A stretch of 64,000 nucleotides of DNA from Bradyrhizobium barranii subsp. apii (GTDB lineage Bacteria > Pseudomonadota > Alphaproteobacteria > Rhizobiales > Xanthobacteraceae), in contig NZ_CP096255.1 of NCBI RefSeq assembly GCF_011516635.5, forward strand, positions 4,586,501 to 4,650,500. Direction: 5' to 3'. The position numbers were made by a program, and so were the translations under genes. Positions 31,936 through 39,342 of the stretch are shown here, in pieces. Every line of letters starts with the position of its first letter. Position 1 is the stretch's first letter. The notes beneath the pieces were generated by a model that was given only the letters and a program-made list of their open reading frames with translations, did no database searches and had not been told where the DNA came from.

Positions 31936-34422
31936 CTATTCCACGCTGCCGGTGCCGCGGCGCAGGTCAGCCTCGATCTGCAACCGTGTGCCGCCGCCGA
32001 AGCGAGCGCGGTAGACCTGAAGATTCTCCATGATCCGCTGCACGTAGTTGCGCGTCTCGGAGAACGGAATCAGCTCGACCCAGTCGACCGCGTCGACCTT
32101 GGGATCGCGCGGGTCGCCGTAGCGATCGACCCATTTCTTCACGCTGCCGCGGCCGGCGTTGTAGGCGGCAAAGGTCATGATGTAGGAGCCGCGGTAGTCC
32201 TCGAGCAGTCCGCCGAGCTCGGCCGAGCCGAGCGTGGCGTTGTAGACCGAATCGTTCTTCAGCCGCCCCAGATCGTAGGTCGCGCCGTGCCGCTTGCAGA
32301 CGTAACGCGCGGCGTCCGGCGTCACCTGCATCAGGCCGTAAGCCTGCGCCGGCGAGACCACGGAGGGGTTGAACGCGCTTTCCTGCCGCGCGATCGCATA
32401 GACGATACTGCGCTCGACCTCGGGGCCGATCGGCGTGAACTGCGGAATGCCGTTGACGGGATAGGCGTAGAAGTCGAAGGGGAGGCCGCGGTTGAGCGCA
32501 GCCTTGCCGAGCAGCAGCATGCCGCGCGCGTCGCTGTAGCGCTGGGTGAGCTCGCCAAGGCCGGCAAGCGCCTCGGGATCGCCGTTCTCGCCCATGTCGG
32601 CGAGAACAGGTATCGCCATCTCCCGCTCGTCGAGCTCGTAGAGCAGGTGCGCGGCGCGCACGATCTCCAGCCGTTCGGCGCCGCGGCCGCGCGGCTGGCT
32701 GTTGAGCTCGATCTGCGGCAGGCCGAGTTTTGCGCGCGCGAGCTGGCCGTAATAGCTGGTGGATTGCTCGGCCGCCCGCGCGTAGGCGTTGCGCGCCTCC
32801 TGCTGGCGGCCCGCCGCTTCCGCCGCGCGGCCCTGCCAATAGCCGGCGCGCGCCAGCGTGGTCGGATTAACGCTGCCGACGCCGATGCGGGCGAAATGCT
32901 GGGTGGCGGCGGCGGGGTCGTTGAGGAAGCGCAGCGCGATCCAGCCGGCGGTGAACTCCTGCTCGGTCTTGTAGATGTCGCGCGAGGGCAGGGCCGCGTC
33001 GCGTGCGATCAGATAGGCGCTGCGGAATTCCTCGGTGTCGATCATCTTGCGCGCCAGCAGGCGCCGCTCGATCCACCATTCGTCGAGATTGTAGAGACGG
33101 TTCGGATCCTTCGGCGCCGACAGCATCAGCTGGGCGGCTTCGGCGAACTTCTCCTCGCGGCGCAGGAGCTGGATCTTGCTGAAGATGACGCCGGGATCGT
33201 TGTGCAGCTCGCGCGGCACGGCGTCGAGCAGCGCGCGCGCGTTCGGCGCCTTCTTGACGGAGGCGATGCGGGCCTTGGCGAGCGCGAGATAGCCGGCGCC
33301 GAGGCGCTTTGCGGCGCGGAGCGCGGCTTCGTTCTCGCTGCCGTAGAGCAAGGTGTCCATCCGCGCCTTCTGGTCGCCCGGCGTCAGCAGGGCGCCGAAC
33401 TGGTCGAGCGCGTTGTTCTCGGTCTCCTCCGACATCGGATCACTGCGCCAGGCCTCGCGCACCAGCCGCTCGGCATTGGCGCGGTCGCCGCGCGCCAGCA
33501 TCGCCTTGGCGAGCGTGAAGCGGCCCTTGGCGGACACAGGCGATTCATTCTCGAACCACGACCAAGCGACCGAATCGTCGCGCCTGTCGTCCCACATCGC
33601 GGCCTCCAGGCGCCGGCGCAGGAAGGTCTGCGACGGCCAGCTCGGATTGGCGGAGAGGAAGGCGCGATAGCGTTCCACGGTCGCGCCATTGTCCTCGCTG
33701 CGCAGGATGATCCATTCGGCGAGCTTTCGTGCGACGGGATCCGAGATCGAGGCAGTGTAGTTGGTGGCGTCGGCCGCCTTGCGCTTGCGCACGAGTTCGA
33801 TGACGTTCTCGAGCGTGTCCTTGTCGGCCTGCGACGTCGAGGAGGTCGCAGCGACCGCGGCCGGCGTGACTGGCTTGCGCGGCGTGGCGTGCTGGCGGGT
33901 CGCCGGCGCAAGCAGAGGAGCCGCGGCGGGTTTGGCGACGGGCGCCGGGGCGGCAGGCCTGACGGTAGCCGTCACGGCCGGCGCGGGGGCGGTCTTGGGG
34001 GGCGAGCCGTTGGCGGCCGGCTGTGATTTTGGCGCGGCGGCTGCGGGCTTGGGCTTGTCATTGGCGGGTTCCTTGCCGGCGCTCTTGCCTGCATCCTTGG
34101 CGGCGTCCTTGCCAGCATCCTTGCCGGGTTTCTTCGCGGCATCCTTGGCCGGGGCGCCAGCCGCTCCCTTGCTCGCGCCCTTCGGTGTTTCCTTGCCGGT
34201 TCCCTTCGTTGTTTCTTTGGCTGATCCCTTCGCGGCGTCCTTGGCCGCCGGCTTCGCGGTGTCCTTGGCCCCGTCCGCGGTCGTCTCATTGGACTTGGCC
34301 AGGGCGGCGCAGCCGACCGACAGCCCGGCCATGAGGCACACGGCCAGACCGGTGGATCGCCATGCGGAACGAGGAAAGGAGGTCACGGCGTTTGGTCGCC
34401 CCGAATCAGTCAGTTGGCTCAA
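31936..34422 (-). CDS. slt: soluble lytic murein transglycosylase
   Basis: 828-residue periplasmic enzyme cleaving peptidoglycan to 1,6-anhydromuropeptides. After a signal-like segment (GLAVCLMAGLSVGCAALA) comes a ~170-residue low-complexity linker rich in K, A, D and P (KDAAKGSAKETTKG, KKPGKDAGKDAAKDAGK). Then an alpha-superhelical U-domain full of tetratricopeptide-like hairpins, and the C-terminal SLT domain with the catalytic Glu in YAIARQESAFNPSVVS, plus AYGLMQVTPDAARY and TFAAYNAGRGSVKKW. The highly charged linker is unusual in length and may tether the enzyme to the wall. It is divergent from dapA. Confidence 0.95.
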   Translation of the reverse strand: MSQLTDSGRPNAVTSFPRSAWRSTGLAVCLMAGLSVGCAALAKSNETTADGAKDTAKPAAKDAAKGSAKETTKGTGKETPKGASKGAAGAPAKDAAKKPGKDAGKDAAKDAGKSAGKEPANDKPKPAAAAPKSQPAANGSPPKTAPAPAVTATVRPAAPAPVAKPAAAPLLAPATRQHATPRKPVTPAAVAATSSTSQADKDTLENVIELVRKRKAADATNYTASISDPVARKLAEWIILRSEDNGATVERYRAFLSANPSWPSQTFLRRRLEAAMWDDRRDDSVAWSWFENESPVSAKGRFTLAKAMLARGDRANAERLVREAWRSDPMSEETENNALDQFGALLTPGDQKARMDTLLYGSENEAALRAAKRLGAGYLALAKARIASVKKAPNARALLDAVPRELHNDPGVIFSKIQLLRREEKFAEAAQLMLSAPKDPNRLYNLDEWWIERRLLARKMIDTEEFRSAYLIARDAALPSRDIYKTEQEFTAGWIALRFLNDPAAATQHFARIGVGSVNPTTLARAGYWQGRAAEAAGRQQEARNAYARAAEQSTSYYGQLARAKLGLPQIELNSQPRGRGAERLEIVRAAHLLYELDEREMAIPVLADMGENGDPEALAGLGELTQRYSDARGMLLLGKAALNRGLPFDFYAYPVNGIPQFTPIGPEVERSIVYAIARQESAFNPSVVSPAQAYGLMQVTPDAARYVCKRHGATYDLGRLKNDSVYNATLGSAELGGLLEDYRGSYIMTFAAYNAGRGSVKKWVDRYGDPRDPKVDAVDWVELIPFSETRNYVQRIMENLQVYRARFGGGTRLQIEADLRRGTGSVE

Positions 34423-34612
34423 GACCTAGCTGTATTCGCTTGAATATGCGGACAAAATACCAACAGCTGCTTACCTTTGCCCAGTTTGCACCACCACCGC
34501 GGCAAAATCGCGGCCTAAACGGTGCGTCACACGGAAGCGGGTCTTTTACCGGCGGGATAGACCCGATATGAATGCAGCTTGCTCAAGAGATAGCCGCGTA
34601 CGGAGGAAGTCC

Positions 34613-35503
34613 ATGGCAGCCAAGACGAAATTCCGGGGATCGTTCACCGCCTTGGTCACGCCGTTCAAGAACGGCTCGCTGGACGAGGCGGCGTTCCGCT
34701 CGCTGGTCAACTGGCAGATCTCGGAAGGCACCAACGGCCTGGTCCCGGTCGGCACCACCGGCGAGAGCCCGACGCTCAGCCATGACGAGCACAAGAAGGT
34801 CGTCGAATGGTGCATCGCTGAAGCCAAGGGGCGCGTACCCGTGGTCGCGGGTGCCGGCTCCAATTCGACGAAGGAGGCGATCGAGCTCGCGCAGCACGCC
34901 GAGAAGGCCGGCGCGGACGCCGTGCTGGTCGTGACGCCCTATTACAACAAGCCGACCCAGGAAGGGATGTACCAGCACTTCAAGGCAATCAATGATGCGA
35001 TCGGCATCCCGATCATCATCTACAACATTCCGCCGCGCTCGGTGATCGACATGTCGGTCGACACCATGAAGCGGCTGTGGGAGCTGAAGAACATCGCCGG
35101 CGTCAAGGACGCCACCGCCAGCATGGTCCGCGTCTCGCAGCAGCGCGCGGCGATGGGCGAGGATTTCAACCAGCTCTCCGGCGAGGACGCGACCATCCTC
35201 GGCTACATGGCGCATGGCGGCCATGGCTGCATCTCGGTGACCTCGAACGTCGCGCCGCGCCTGTGCTCGGAATTCCAGGCCGCCTGGGCGAAGGGCGACA
35301 CCAAGGCGGCGCTCGCAATCCACGACAAGCTGATGCCGCTGCACAACAACCTCTTCATCGAGAGCAATCCGGCGCCGATCAAGTACGCGATGTCGCTGCT
35401 CGGCAAGCTGGACGAGACGCTGCGCCTGCCGATGGTTCCGGTCACCGAGCCGACGCGCGTTGCCGTGCGCAGTGCGATGGTTCATGCTGGGCTGATCAAC
35501 TGA
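34613..35503 (+). CDS. dapA: 4-hydroxy-tetrahydrodipicolinate synthase
   Basis: 296-residue lyase condensing pyruvate and aspartate semialdehyde at the entry to lysine and diaminopimelate synthesis. GGAGG precedes the chosen ATG (MAAKTKFRGSFTALVTPF). Active-site motifs: VPVGTTGESPTLSH (Thr pair), IYNIPPRS (Tyr) and GVKDATAS (Schiff-base Lys). It is followed by mscL after 23 bp. Confidence 0.98.
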   Translation: MAAKTKFRGSFTALVTPFKNGSLDEAAFRSLVNWQISEGTNGLVPVGTTGESPTLSHDEHKKVVEWCIAEAKGRVPVVAGAGSNSTKEAIELAQHAEKAGADAVLVVTPYYNKPTQEGMYQHFKAINDAIGIPIIIYNIPPRSVIDMSVDTMKRLWELKNIAGVKDATASMVRVSQQRAAMGEDFNQLSGEDATILGYMAHGGHGCISVTSNVAPRLCSEFQAAWAKGDTKAALAIHDKLMPLHNNLFIESNPAPIKYAMSLLGKLDETLRLPMVPVTEPTRVAVRSAMVHAGLIN

Positions 35504-35526
35504 TTTAGCCAACCGGGGAGCCGTTC

Positions 35527-35967
35527 ATGAGCGTCGACGAGAAGGGCAGGAAGATGCTCACGGAGTTCCGCGAGTTCGCCATGAAAGGCAACGTCGTCGA
35601 CCTCGCCGTCGGCGTCATCATCGGTGCGGCCTTCGGCGCCATCGTCACGTCGCTGGTCGGTGACGTTATCATGCCGATCATCGGCGCCGCGACCGGCGGC
35701 CTCGACTTCTCGAACTACTTCGCCCCCTTGTCGAAGGCGGTGACCGCCACCAACTTAGCGGATGCGAAAAAGCAAGGTGCAGTGCTTGCTTACGGCAGCT
35801 TCCTGACGCTGACGATCAACTTCATCATCGTCGCCTTCGTGTTGTTCCTGGTGATCCGCGCCATGAACACGCTGAAGCGCAAGGAGGAGGCGGCGCCTGC
35901 GGCTCCGGCAAAACCGTCGGCCGAGGTCGATCTGCTGACTGAGATCCGCGATCTCCTCAAGAAGTGA
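35527..35967 (+). CDS. mscL: large-conductance mechanosensitive channel
   Basis: 146 residues. The family core is FREFAMKGNVVDLAVGVIIG followed by AAFGAIVTSLVGDVIMPIIG (TM1 pore helix), with the second helix FLTLTINFIIVAFVLFLVIR and the cytoplasmic helix VDLLTEIRDLLKK. It opens on membrane stretch to release solutes during hypo-osmotic shock. GGGGAG lies before the ATG. It is probably co-transcribed with dapA. Confidence 0.98.
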   Translation: MSVDEKGRKMLTEFREFAMKGNVVDLAVGVIIGAAFGAIVTSLVGDVIMPIIGAATGGLDFSNYFAPLSKAVTATNLADAKKQGAVLAYGSFLTLTINFIIVAFVLFLVIRAMNTLKRKEEAAPAAPAKPSAEVDLLTEIRDLLKK

Positions 35968-36041
35968 CGCGCGCGCTTCATCCGAGCTGTTAGCTTACGC
36001 GCGTGTCTCGATCAGGTTTGTTGTCCAGGTTTTTTTAGGTC

Positions 36042-36515
36042 ATGGCCGATAAGAACGAACGTCCTATCAAGGTCATGGCGGAAAATCGCAAGGCCCGCTT
36101 CAATTATGCGATCGAAGACACGATCGAGGCGGGCATTGCGCTCACCGGCACCGAGGTCAAATCGATCCGCAACGGCAAGAGCACGATCGCGGAGTCCTAC
36201 GCCGATTCCAAGGACGGCGAGATCTGGCTGATCAACGCCACCATTCCCGAATATCTCCAGGGCAACCGCTTCAATCACGAGCCCAAGCGGCCGCGAAAGC
36301 TGCTTCTGCACCGTAAGCAGATCAACAAGCTGATGGGCGCGGTCGACCGCGAAGGCATGACGCTGATCCCGCTCAAGCTCTATTTCAACGAGCGCGGGCG
36401 GGCCAAGTTGCAGCTGGCAGTTGCAAAGGGCAAGAAGCTGCACGACAAACGCGAGTCCGAGAAGAAGCGCGATTGGAGCCGAGAGAAGGGCCGGCTGTTG
36501 CGGGCGAGGGGATAG
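36042..36515 (+). CDS. smpB: SsrA-binding protein
   Basis: 157-residue SmpB, partner of tmRNA in ribosome rescue. Motifs: ENRKARFNYAIEDTIEAGIA, TGTEVKSIRNGKSTIAESYA, and the basic tail KKLHDKRESEKKRDWSREKG that enters the mRNA channel. The length is standard. The tmRNA gene is not in the window. It is preceded by a T-rich leader and followed 17 bases later by a peroxiredoxin gene. Confidence 0.98.
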   Translation: MADKNERPIKVMAENRKARFNYAIEDTIEAGIALTGTEVKSIRNGKSTIAESYADSKDGEIWLINATIPEYLQGNRFNHEPKRPRKLLLHRKQINKLMGAVDREGMTLIPLKLYFNERGRAKLQLAVAKGKKLHDKRESEKKRDWSREKGRLLRARG

Positions 36516-36532
36516 CGGCAAGAGGTTGGCGG

Positions 36533-37114
36533 ATGACTCAGAAGAACCTGCTCGAGGTCGATTGGAGCCAGATTCCCGCACCCGCCGACGACGGCGGCGC
36601 CGCGCATCTCAAGGGCATGACCTTGCCTCCGGTCAGCCTGCTCGCGACCGACGATACGTCGGTGAATCTGGCAGCACTCTCCGGCCGGACCGTGGTGTTC
36701 GCCTATCCGCGCACCGGCGAGCCCGGCAAGATCGGACTGGTCGACGATTGGGACATGATCCCGGGCGCGCGCGGTTGCACGCCGCAGACTTGCGCGTTTC
36801 GTGATCTGTTTGCCGAGCTGAAAGCTGCCGGCGCCGCCCAGGTGTACGGCCTCTCGACCCAGAGCAACGCGTACCAGACCGAGATGGCATCGCGGCTGCA
36901 CCTGCCGTTCCCCGTGCTGTCGGACGAGAAGCTGGCGCTGACGCGCGCCGTCAATCTGCCGACCATGGAGGTCGCTGGCCTGACCTTGATCAAGCGGCTT
37001 GCGCTGATCATCGACGACGCCAAAGTCACGCATGTGTTCTATCCGGTGTTTCCGCCCGGCCGGAACGCCGGCGATGTCCTGGACTGGCTGAAGGCCAATC
37101 CAGCCGAGCCCTAG
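36533..37114 (+). CDS. peroxiredoxin (AhpC/TSA-like, BCP group)
   Basis: 193-residue thioredoxin-fold peroxidase. The active site GARGCTPQTCAFRD near residue 80 contains the peroxidatic Cys and a second Cys five residues on, an atypical 2-Cys arrangement. YPRTGEPG and STQSNAYQTEMASRL are further family segments. It reduces hydroperoxides in the cytoplasm. It follows smpB closely and ends four bases into the convergent uracil-DNA glycosylase gene. Confidence 0.9.
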   Translation: MTQKNLLEVDWSQIPAPADDGGAAHLKGMTLPPVSLLATDDTSVNLAALSGRTVVFAYPRTGEPGKIGLVDDWDMIPGARGCTPQTCAFRDLFAELKAAGAAQVYGLSTQSNAYQTEMASRLHLPFPVLSDEKLALTRAVNLPTMEVAGLTLIKRLALIIDDAKVTHVFYPVFPPGRNAGDVLDWLKANPAEP

Positions 37115-37785
37115 TCCAGGTCGGCCTTCACCTTCGCGAACACGCTGCGGAACATGTCCGTCGTCAGCACGCCGGTGTTCGTGTTGTAGCGCGAGCAATG
37201 ATAGCTGTCGTAGAGCCTGAATGCGCCGGCCTGATGCACGGCGCCGTGGCCGAAGGGAGCTTGCGAGGCCTTCAGGTTCAGCGGCTTGAGCACCGTGTCG
37301 TGCGCAATCCGTCCGAGCGCGACGATCGCGCGCAGCTTCGGCATCGTCGCGAGGGTAGCCCCGAGGAACTGGCGGCAGGTGTTGATCTCGACCGGCAGCG
37401 GCTTGTTCTGTGGCGGAACGCAATGCACGGCATTGGCGATCCGGCAGTCGACCAGCTTCAGGCCGTCGTCGGGCCGCGCCTGATAGATGCCCTTGGCGAA
37501 GCCGTATTCGAGCAGCGTGGCGTAGAGCAGGTCGCCGGCATAGTCGCCGGTGAAGGGGCGGCCGGTGCGGTTGGCGCCCTGCATGCCCGGCGCCAGGCCG
37601 ACGATCAGCAGGCGTGCCTTGATGTCACCGAAGGGGGGGACCGGCGCGTTGTGCCACAACGGCTCGCGCGCGCGGTTCGCCTCGCGAAAGGCGACCAGGC
37701 GCGGACAAAGCGGACAGTCACGGTCGGGGACGAGGGTGAGAGGCTGGCGGCTTGACCGGGCCGCCTCACTCCTCGAAGTCGTCAT
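37111..37785 (-). CDS. uracil-DNA glycosylase, family 5 (UdgB type)
   Basis: 224-residue iron-sulfur uracil-DNA glycosylase. The N-terminal cysteines in DCPLCPRLVAFRE and later DCRIANAVHCVPP provide the four [4Fe-4S] ligands. The active-site loop LLIVGLAPGMQGANRTGRPF lacks the Asp/Asn of family 4, as expected for family 5, which also removes hypoxanthine and xanthine. The internal ATG (MTTSRSEAARSS) is preferred; the longer frame has an Arg/Ser-rich N-terminus without similarity. It overlaps the end of the upstream NYN gene by 20 bases, indicating coupling. Confidence 0.93.
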   Translation of the reverse strand: MTTSRSEAARSSRQPLTLVPDRDCPLCPRLVAFREANRAREPLWHNAPVPPFGDIKARLLIVGLAPGMQGANRTGRPFTGDYAGDLLYATLLEYGFAKGIYQARPDDGLKLVDCRIANAVHCVPPQNKPLPVEINTCRQFLGATLATMPKLRAIVALGRIAHDTVLKPLNLKASQAPFGHGAVHQAGAFRLYDSYHCSRYNTNTGVLTTDMFRSVFAKVKADLD

Positions 37786-38413
37786 CGCCCCTCGGCGCCA
37801 TCGTGGTCGCGCGCTGGAGGAACTGCGGGGCGTGATGGCGTCCCTCGCCACGCTCGCCGCGATCACGCGGGGCGGGGCGCTCGGACGGGTCGCGGCCGAG
37901 CTTGGATTGCAGCTCGACGAGGTCGGTGAAGACGTCGGCCTGTCGGCGCAGCTCGTCGGCGATCATCGGCGGCTGGCTCGCGATGGTGGAGATCACGGTG
38001 ACCCGGACGCCGCGGCGCTGGACGGCTTCGACCAGGGAGCGGAAGTCGCCGTCACCCGAGAACAGCACCATCTGGTCGATGTGCTCGGCGAGCTCCATGG
38101 CGTCCACGGCGAGCTCGATGTCCATGTTGCCCTTGACCTTGCGGCGGCCGGAGGCGTCGATGAACTCCTTGGTCGCCTTGGTGACGACCGTGTAGCCGTT
38201 GTAGTCGAGCCAGTCGATCAGCGGGCGGATCGAGGAGTACTCCTGATCCTCGATGATCGCGGTGTAGTAGAACGCCCGCAACAGCGTCCCGCGGCTCTGA
38301 AACTCCTTCAGCAGGCGCTTGTAGTCGATGTCGAAGCCGAGAGTTTTCGCCGTCGCGTAGAGATTGGCCCCATCGATGAAGAGCGCGATCTTGTTAGTGG
38401 CAGAAGGTGACAT
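37766..38413 (-). CDS. NYN-domain protein (LabA/DUF88 family)
   Basis: 215 residues. The PIN-like NYN domain starts KIALFIDGANLYATAKTLGF (first acidic residue), continues KGNMDIELAVDAMELAEHID and FSGDGDFRSLVEAVQRRGVR, giving the conserved metal-binding Asp set. The C-terminal 45 residues are Arg/Asp/Gly-rich and probably disordered (RPAPRDRGERGEGRHHAPQF). NYN proteins are predicted endoribonucleases. It overlaps the following glycosylase gene. The true partner RNA is unknown. Confidence 0.92.
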   Translation of the reverse strand: MSPSATNKIALFIDGANLYATAKTLGFDIDYKRLLKEFQSRGTLLRAFYYTAIIEDQEYSSIRPLIDWLDYNGYTVVTKATKEFIDASGRRKVKGNMDIELAVDAMELAEHIDQMVLFSGDGDFRSLVEAVQRRGVRVTVISTIASQPPMIADELRRQADVFTDLVELQSKLGRDPSERPAPRDRGERGEGRHHAPQFLQRATTMAPRGDDDFEE

Positions 38414-38742
38414 TCAGTTTGCTCGCGTAGCGTTCGTGATTGATCGTTTATTGTTGGCGCGGCGACAGCAAGCCGCGCAGGTCTATGGTGCCGCCGAAGC
38501 CCGTCGAAACCGTAAATCCGGAGAAGTCGTGGCAATCAAGGTATAGTTATGGCGGACCTGCATACGCCCGGTGCCACCCTCAATAGCAGCCCGGCAAACC
38601 ACCCATCCCAGCCCCAATGTGGGGGTAGCAGAGCCGTTTGGCGAGGCCAAATCACAAATTGGCCTTGCGAAATCGCCCTGTCCCCTATAACTAGCCCCAG
38701 TCATCCACATATTTCGTCCCACCCACAACGGAGCGACAGTCC
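38414..38742. other. intergenic promoter region of NYN gene and rpoZ
   Basis: 329 bp with no supported gene; a short ATG frame at 38549 (MADLHTPGATLNSSPANHPS) is considered noise. It must contain divergent promoters for the NYN gene and rpoZ. Nothing else recognisable apart from the promoter-like element at 38664. Confidence 0.4.
38664..38691 (+). promoter_or_regulatory. rpoZ: candidate sigma-70-type promoter of rpoZ
   Basis: CTTGCG and CTATAA, separated by 15 bases, resemble the alphaproteobacterial CTTGAC/CTATAT housekeeping promoter with a short spacer. It ends about 50 bases before the rpoZ ATG. Confidence 0.4.
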
Positions 38743-39135
38743 ATGGCTCGCGTCACCGTAGAAGATTGTATCGACAAGGTCGACAACCGGTTTGACCTGG
38801 TCCTGCTGGCCGCCCACCGCGCCCGCATGATTTCGTCCGGTTCACAACTAACGGTTGACCGCGATAACGACAAGAACCCTGTTGTGTCTTTGCGCGAAAT
38901 TGCCGACGAGACCATCTCGCCGGAGGACCTCCGCGAGGAGCTGGTCCACTCGCTCCAGAAATTCGTCGAGGTCGACGAGCCCGAGCCCGATACGGTCCCG
39001 CTGATCGGTTCCGCCGGTGCCAGCGTCGATGCCGATGATACCGAAGTTGCCGTTGAGCGCATGACCGAAGAGGAGCTCCTGAAGGGCCTCGAGGGCCTCG
39101 CGCCGCCGGAAGAACAGCCCGAGGAGGACGAGTAA
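38743..39135 (+). CDS. rpoZ: RNA polymerase omega subunit
   Basis: 130-residue omega subunit, which assists folding of beta-prime and binds ppGpp with it. The N-terminus MARVTVEDCIDKVDNRFDLV and the segments LAAHRARMISSGSQ and NPVVSLREIADETI are typical. The acidic C-terminal extension (VEVDEPEPDTV, PPEEQPEEDE) is usual for rhizobia. GGAGCG lies before the ATG. A strong terminator follows, then rsh, a common order (rpoZ-rsh). Confidence 0.98.
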   Translation: MARVTVEDCIDKVDNRFDLVLLAAHRARMISSGSQLTVDRDNDKNPVVSLREIADETISPEDLREELVHSLQKFVEVDEPEPDTVPLIGSAGASVDADDTEVAVERMTEEELLKGLEGLAPPEEQPEEDE

Positions 39136-39173
39136 TCGTCCCGTCGCGATCGTCGAATTCTTGTGATCATATC

Positions 39174-39207
39174 AAAGGCCCGAACCCGTGTTCGGGCCTT
39201 TGCTTTT
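39174..39207 (+). terminator. Rho-independent terminator of rpoZ
   Basis: Perfect 11-bp stem AAAGGCCCGAA/TTCGGGCCTTT with a CCCGTG loop followed by GCTTTT. Confidence 0.95.
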
Positions 39208-39342
39208 GTTGGCGTTTTCGTGGTTACCATAGCGTTGCCGTATCGCGTTGCGCGCCTGTCACCGAATTGATCGGACGCACGCGCGATCGGGGCTAAGATG
39301 TATGCAACGGGCAGCTCATGGTCCGTTTGAAGGCAGGATGGC

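Noticed and set aside
31930..34026. 698-codon plus-strand open frame
   Set aside because: It is a shadow of slt, which has clear domains on the opposite strand.
38549..38761. 70-codon frame upstream of rpoZ
   Set aside because: The product is Pro/Ser-rich, runs into rpoZ in another frame and covers the promoter-like sequence.
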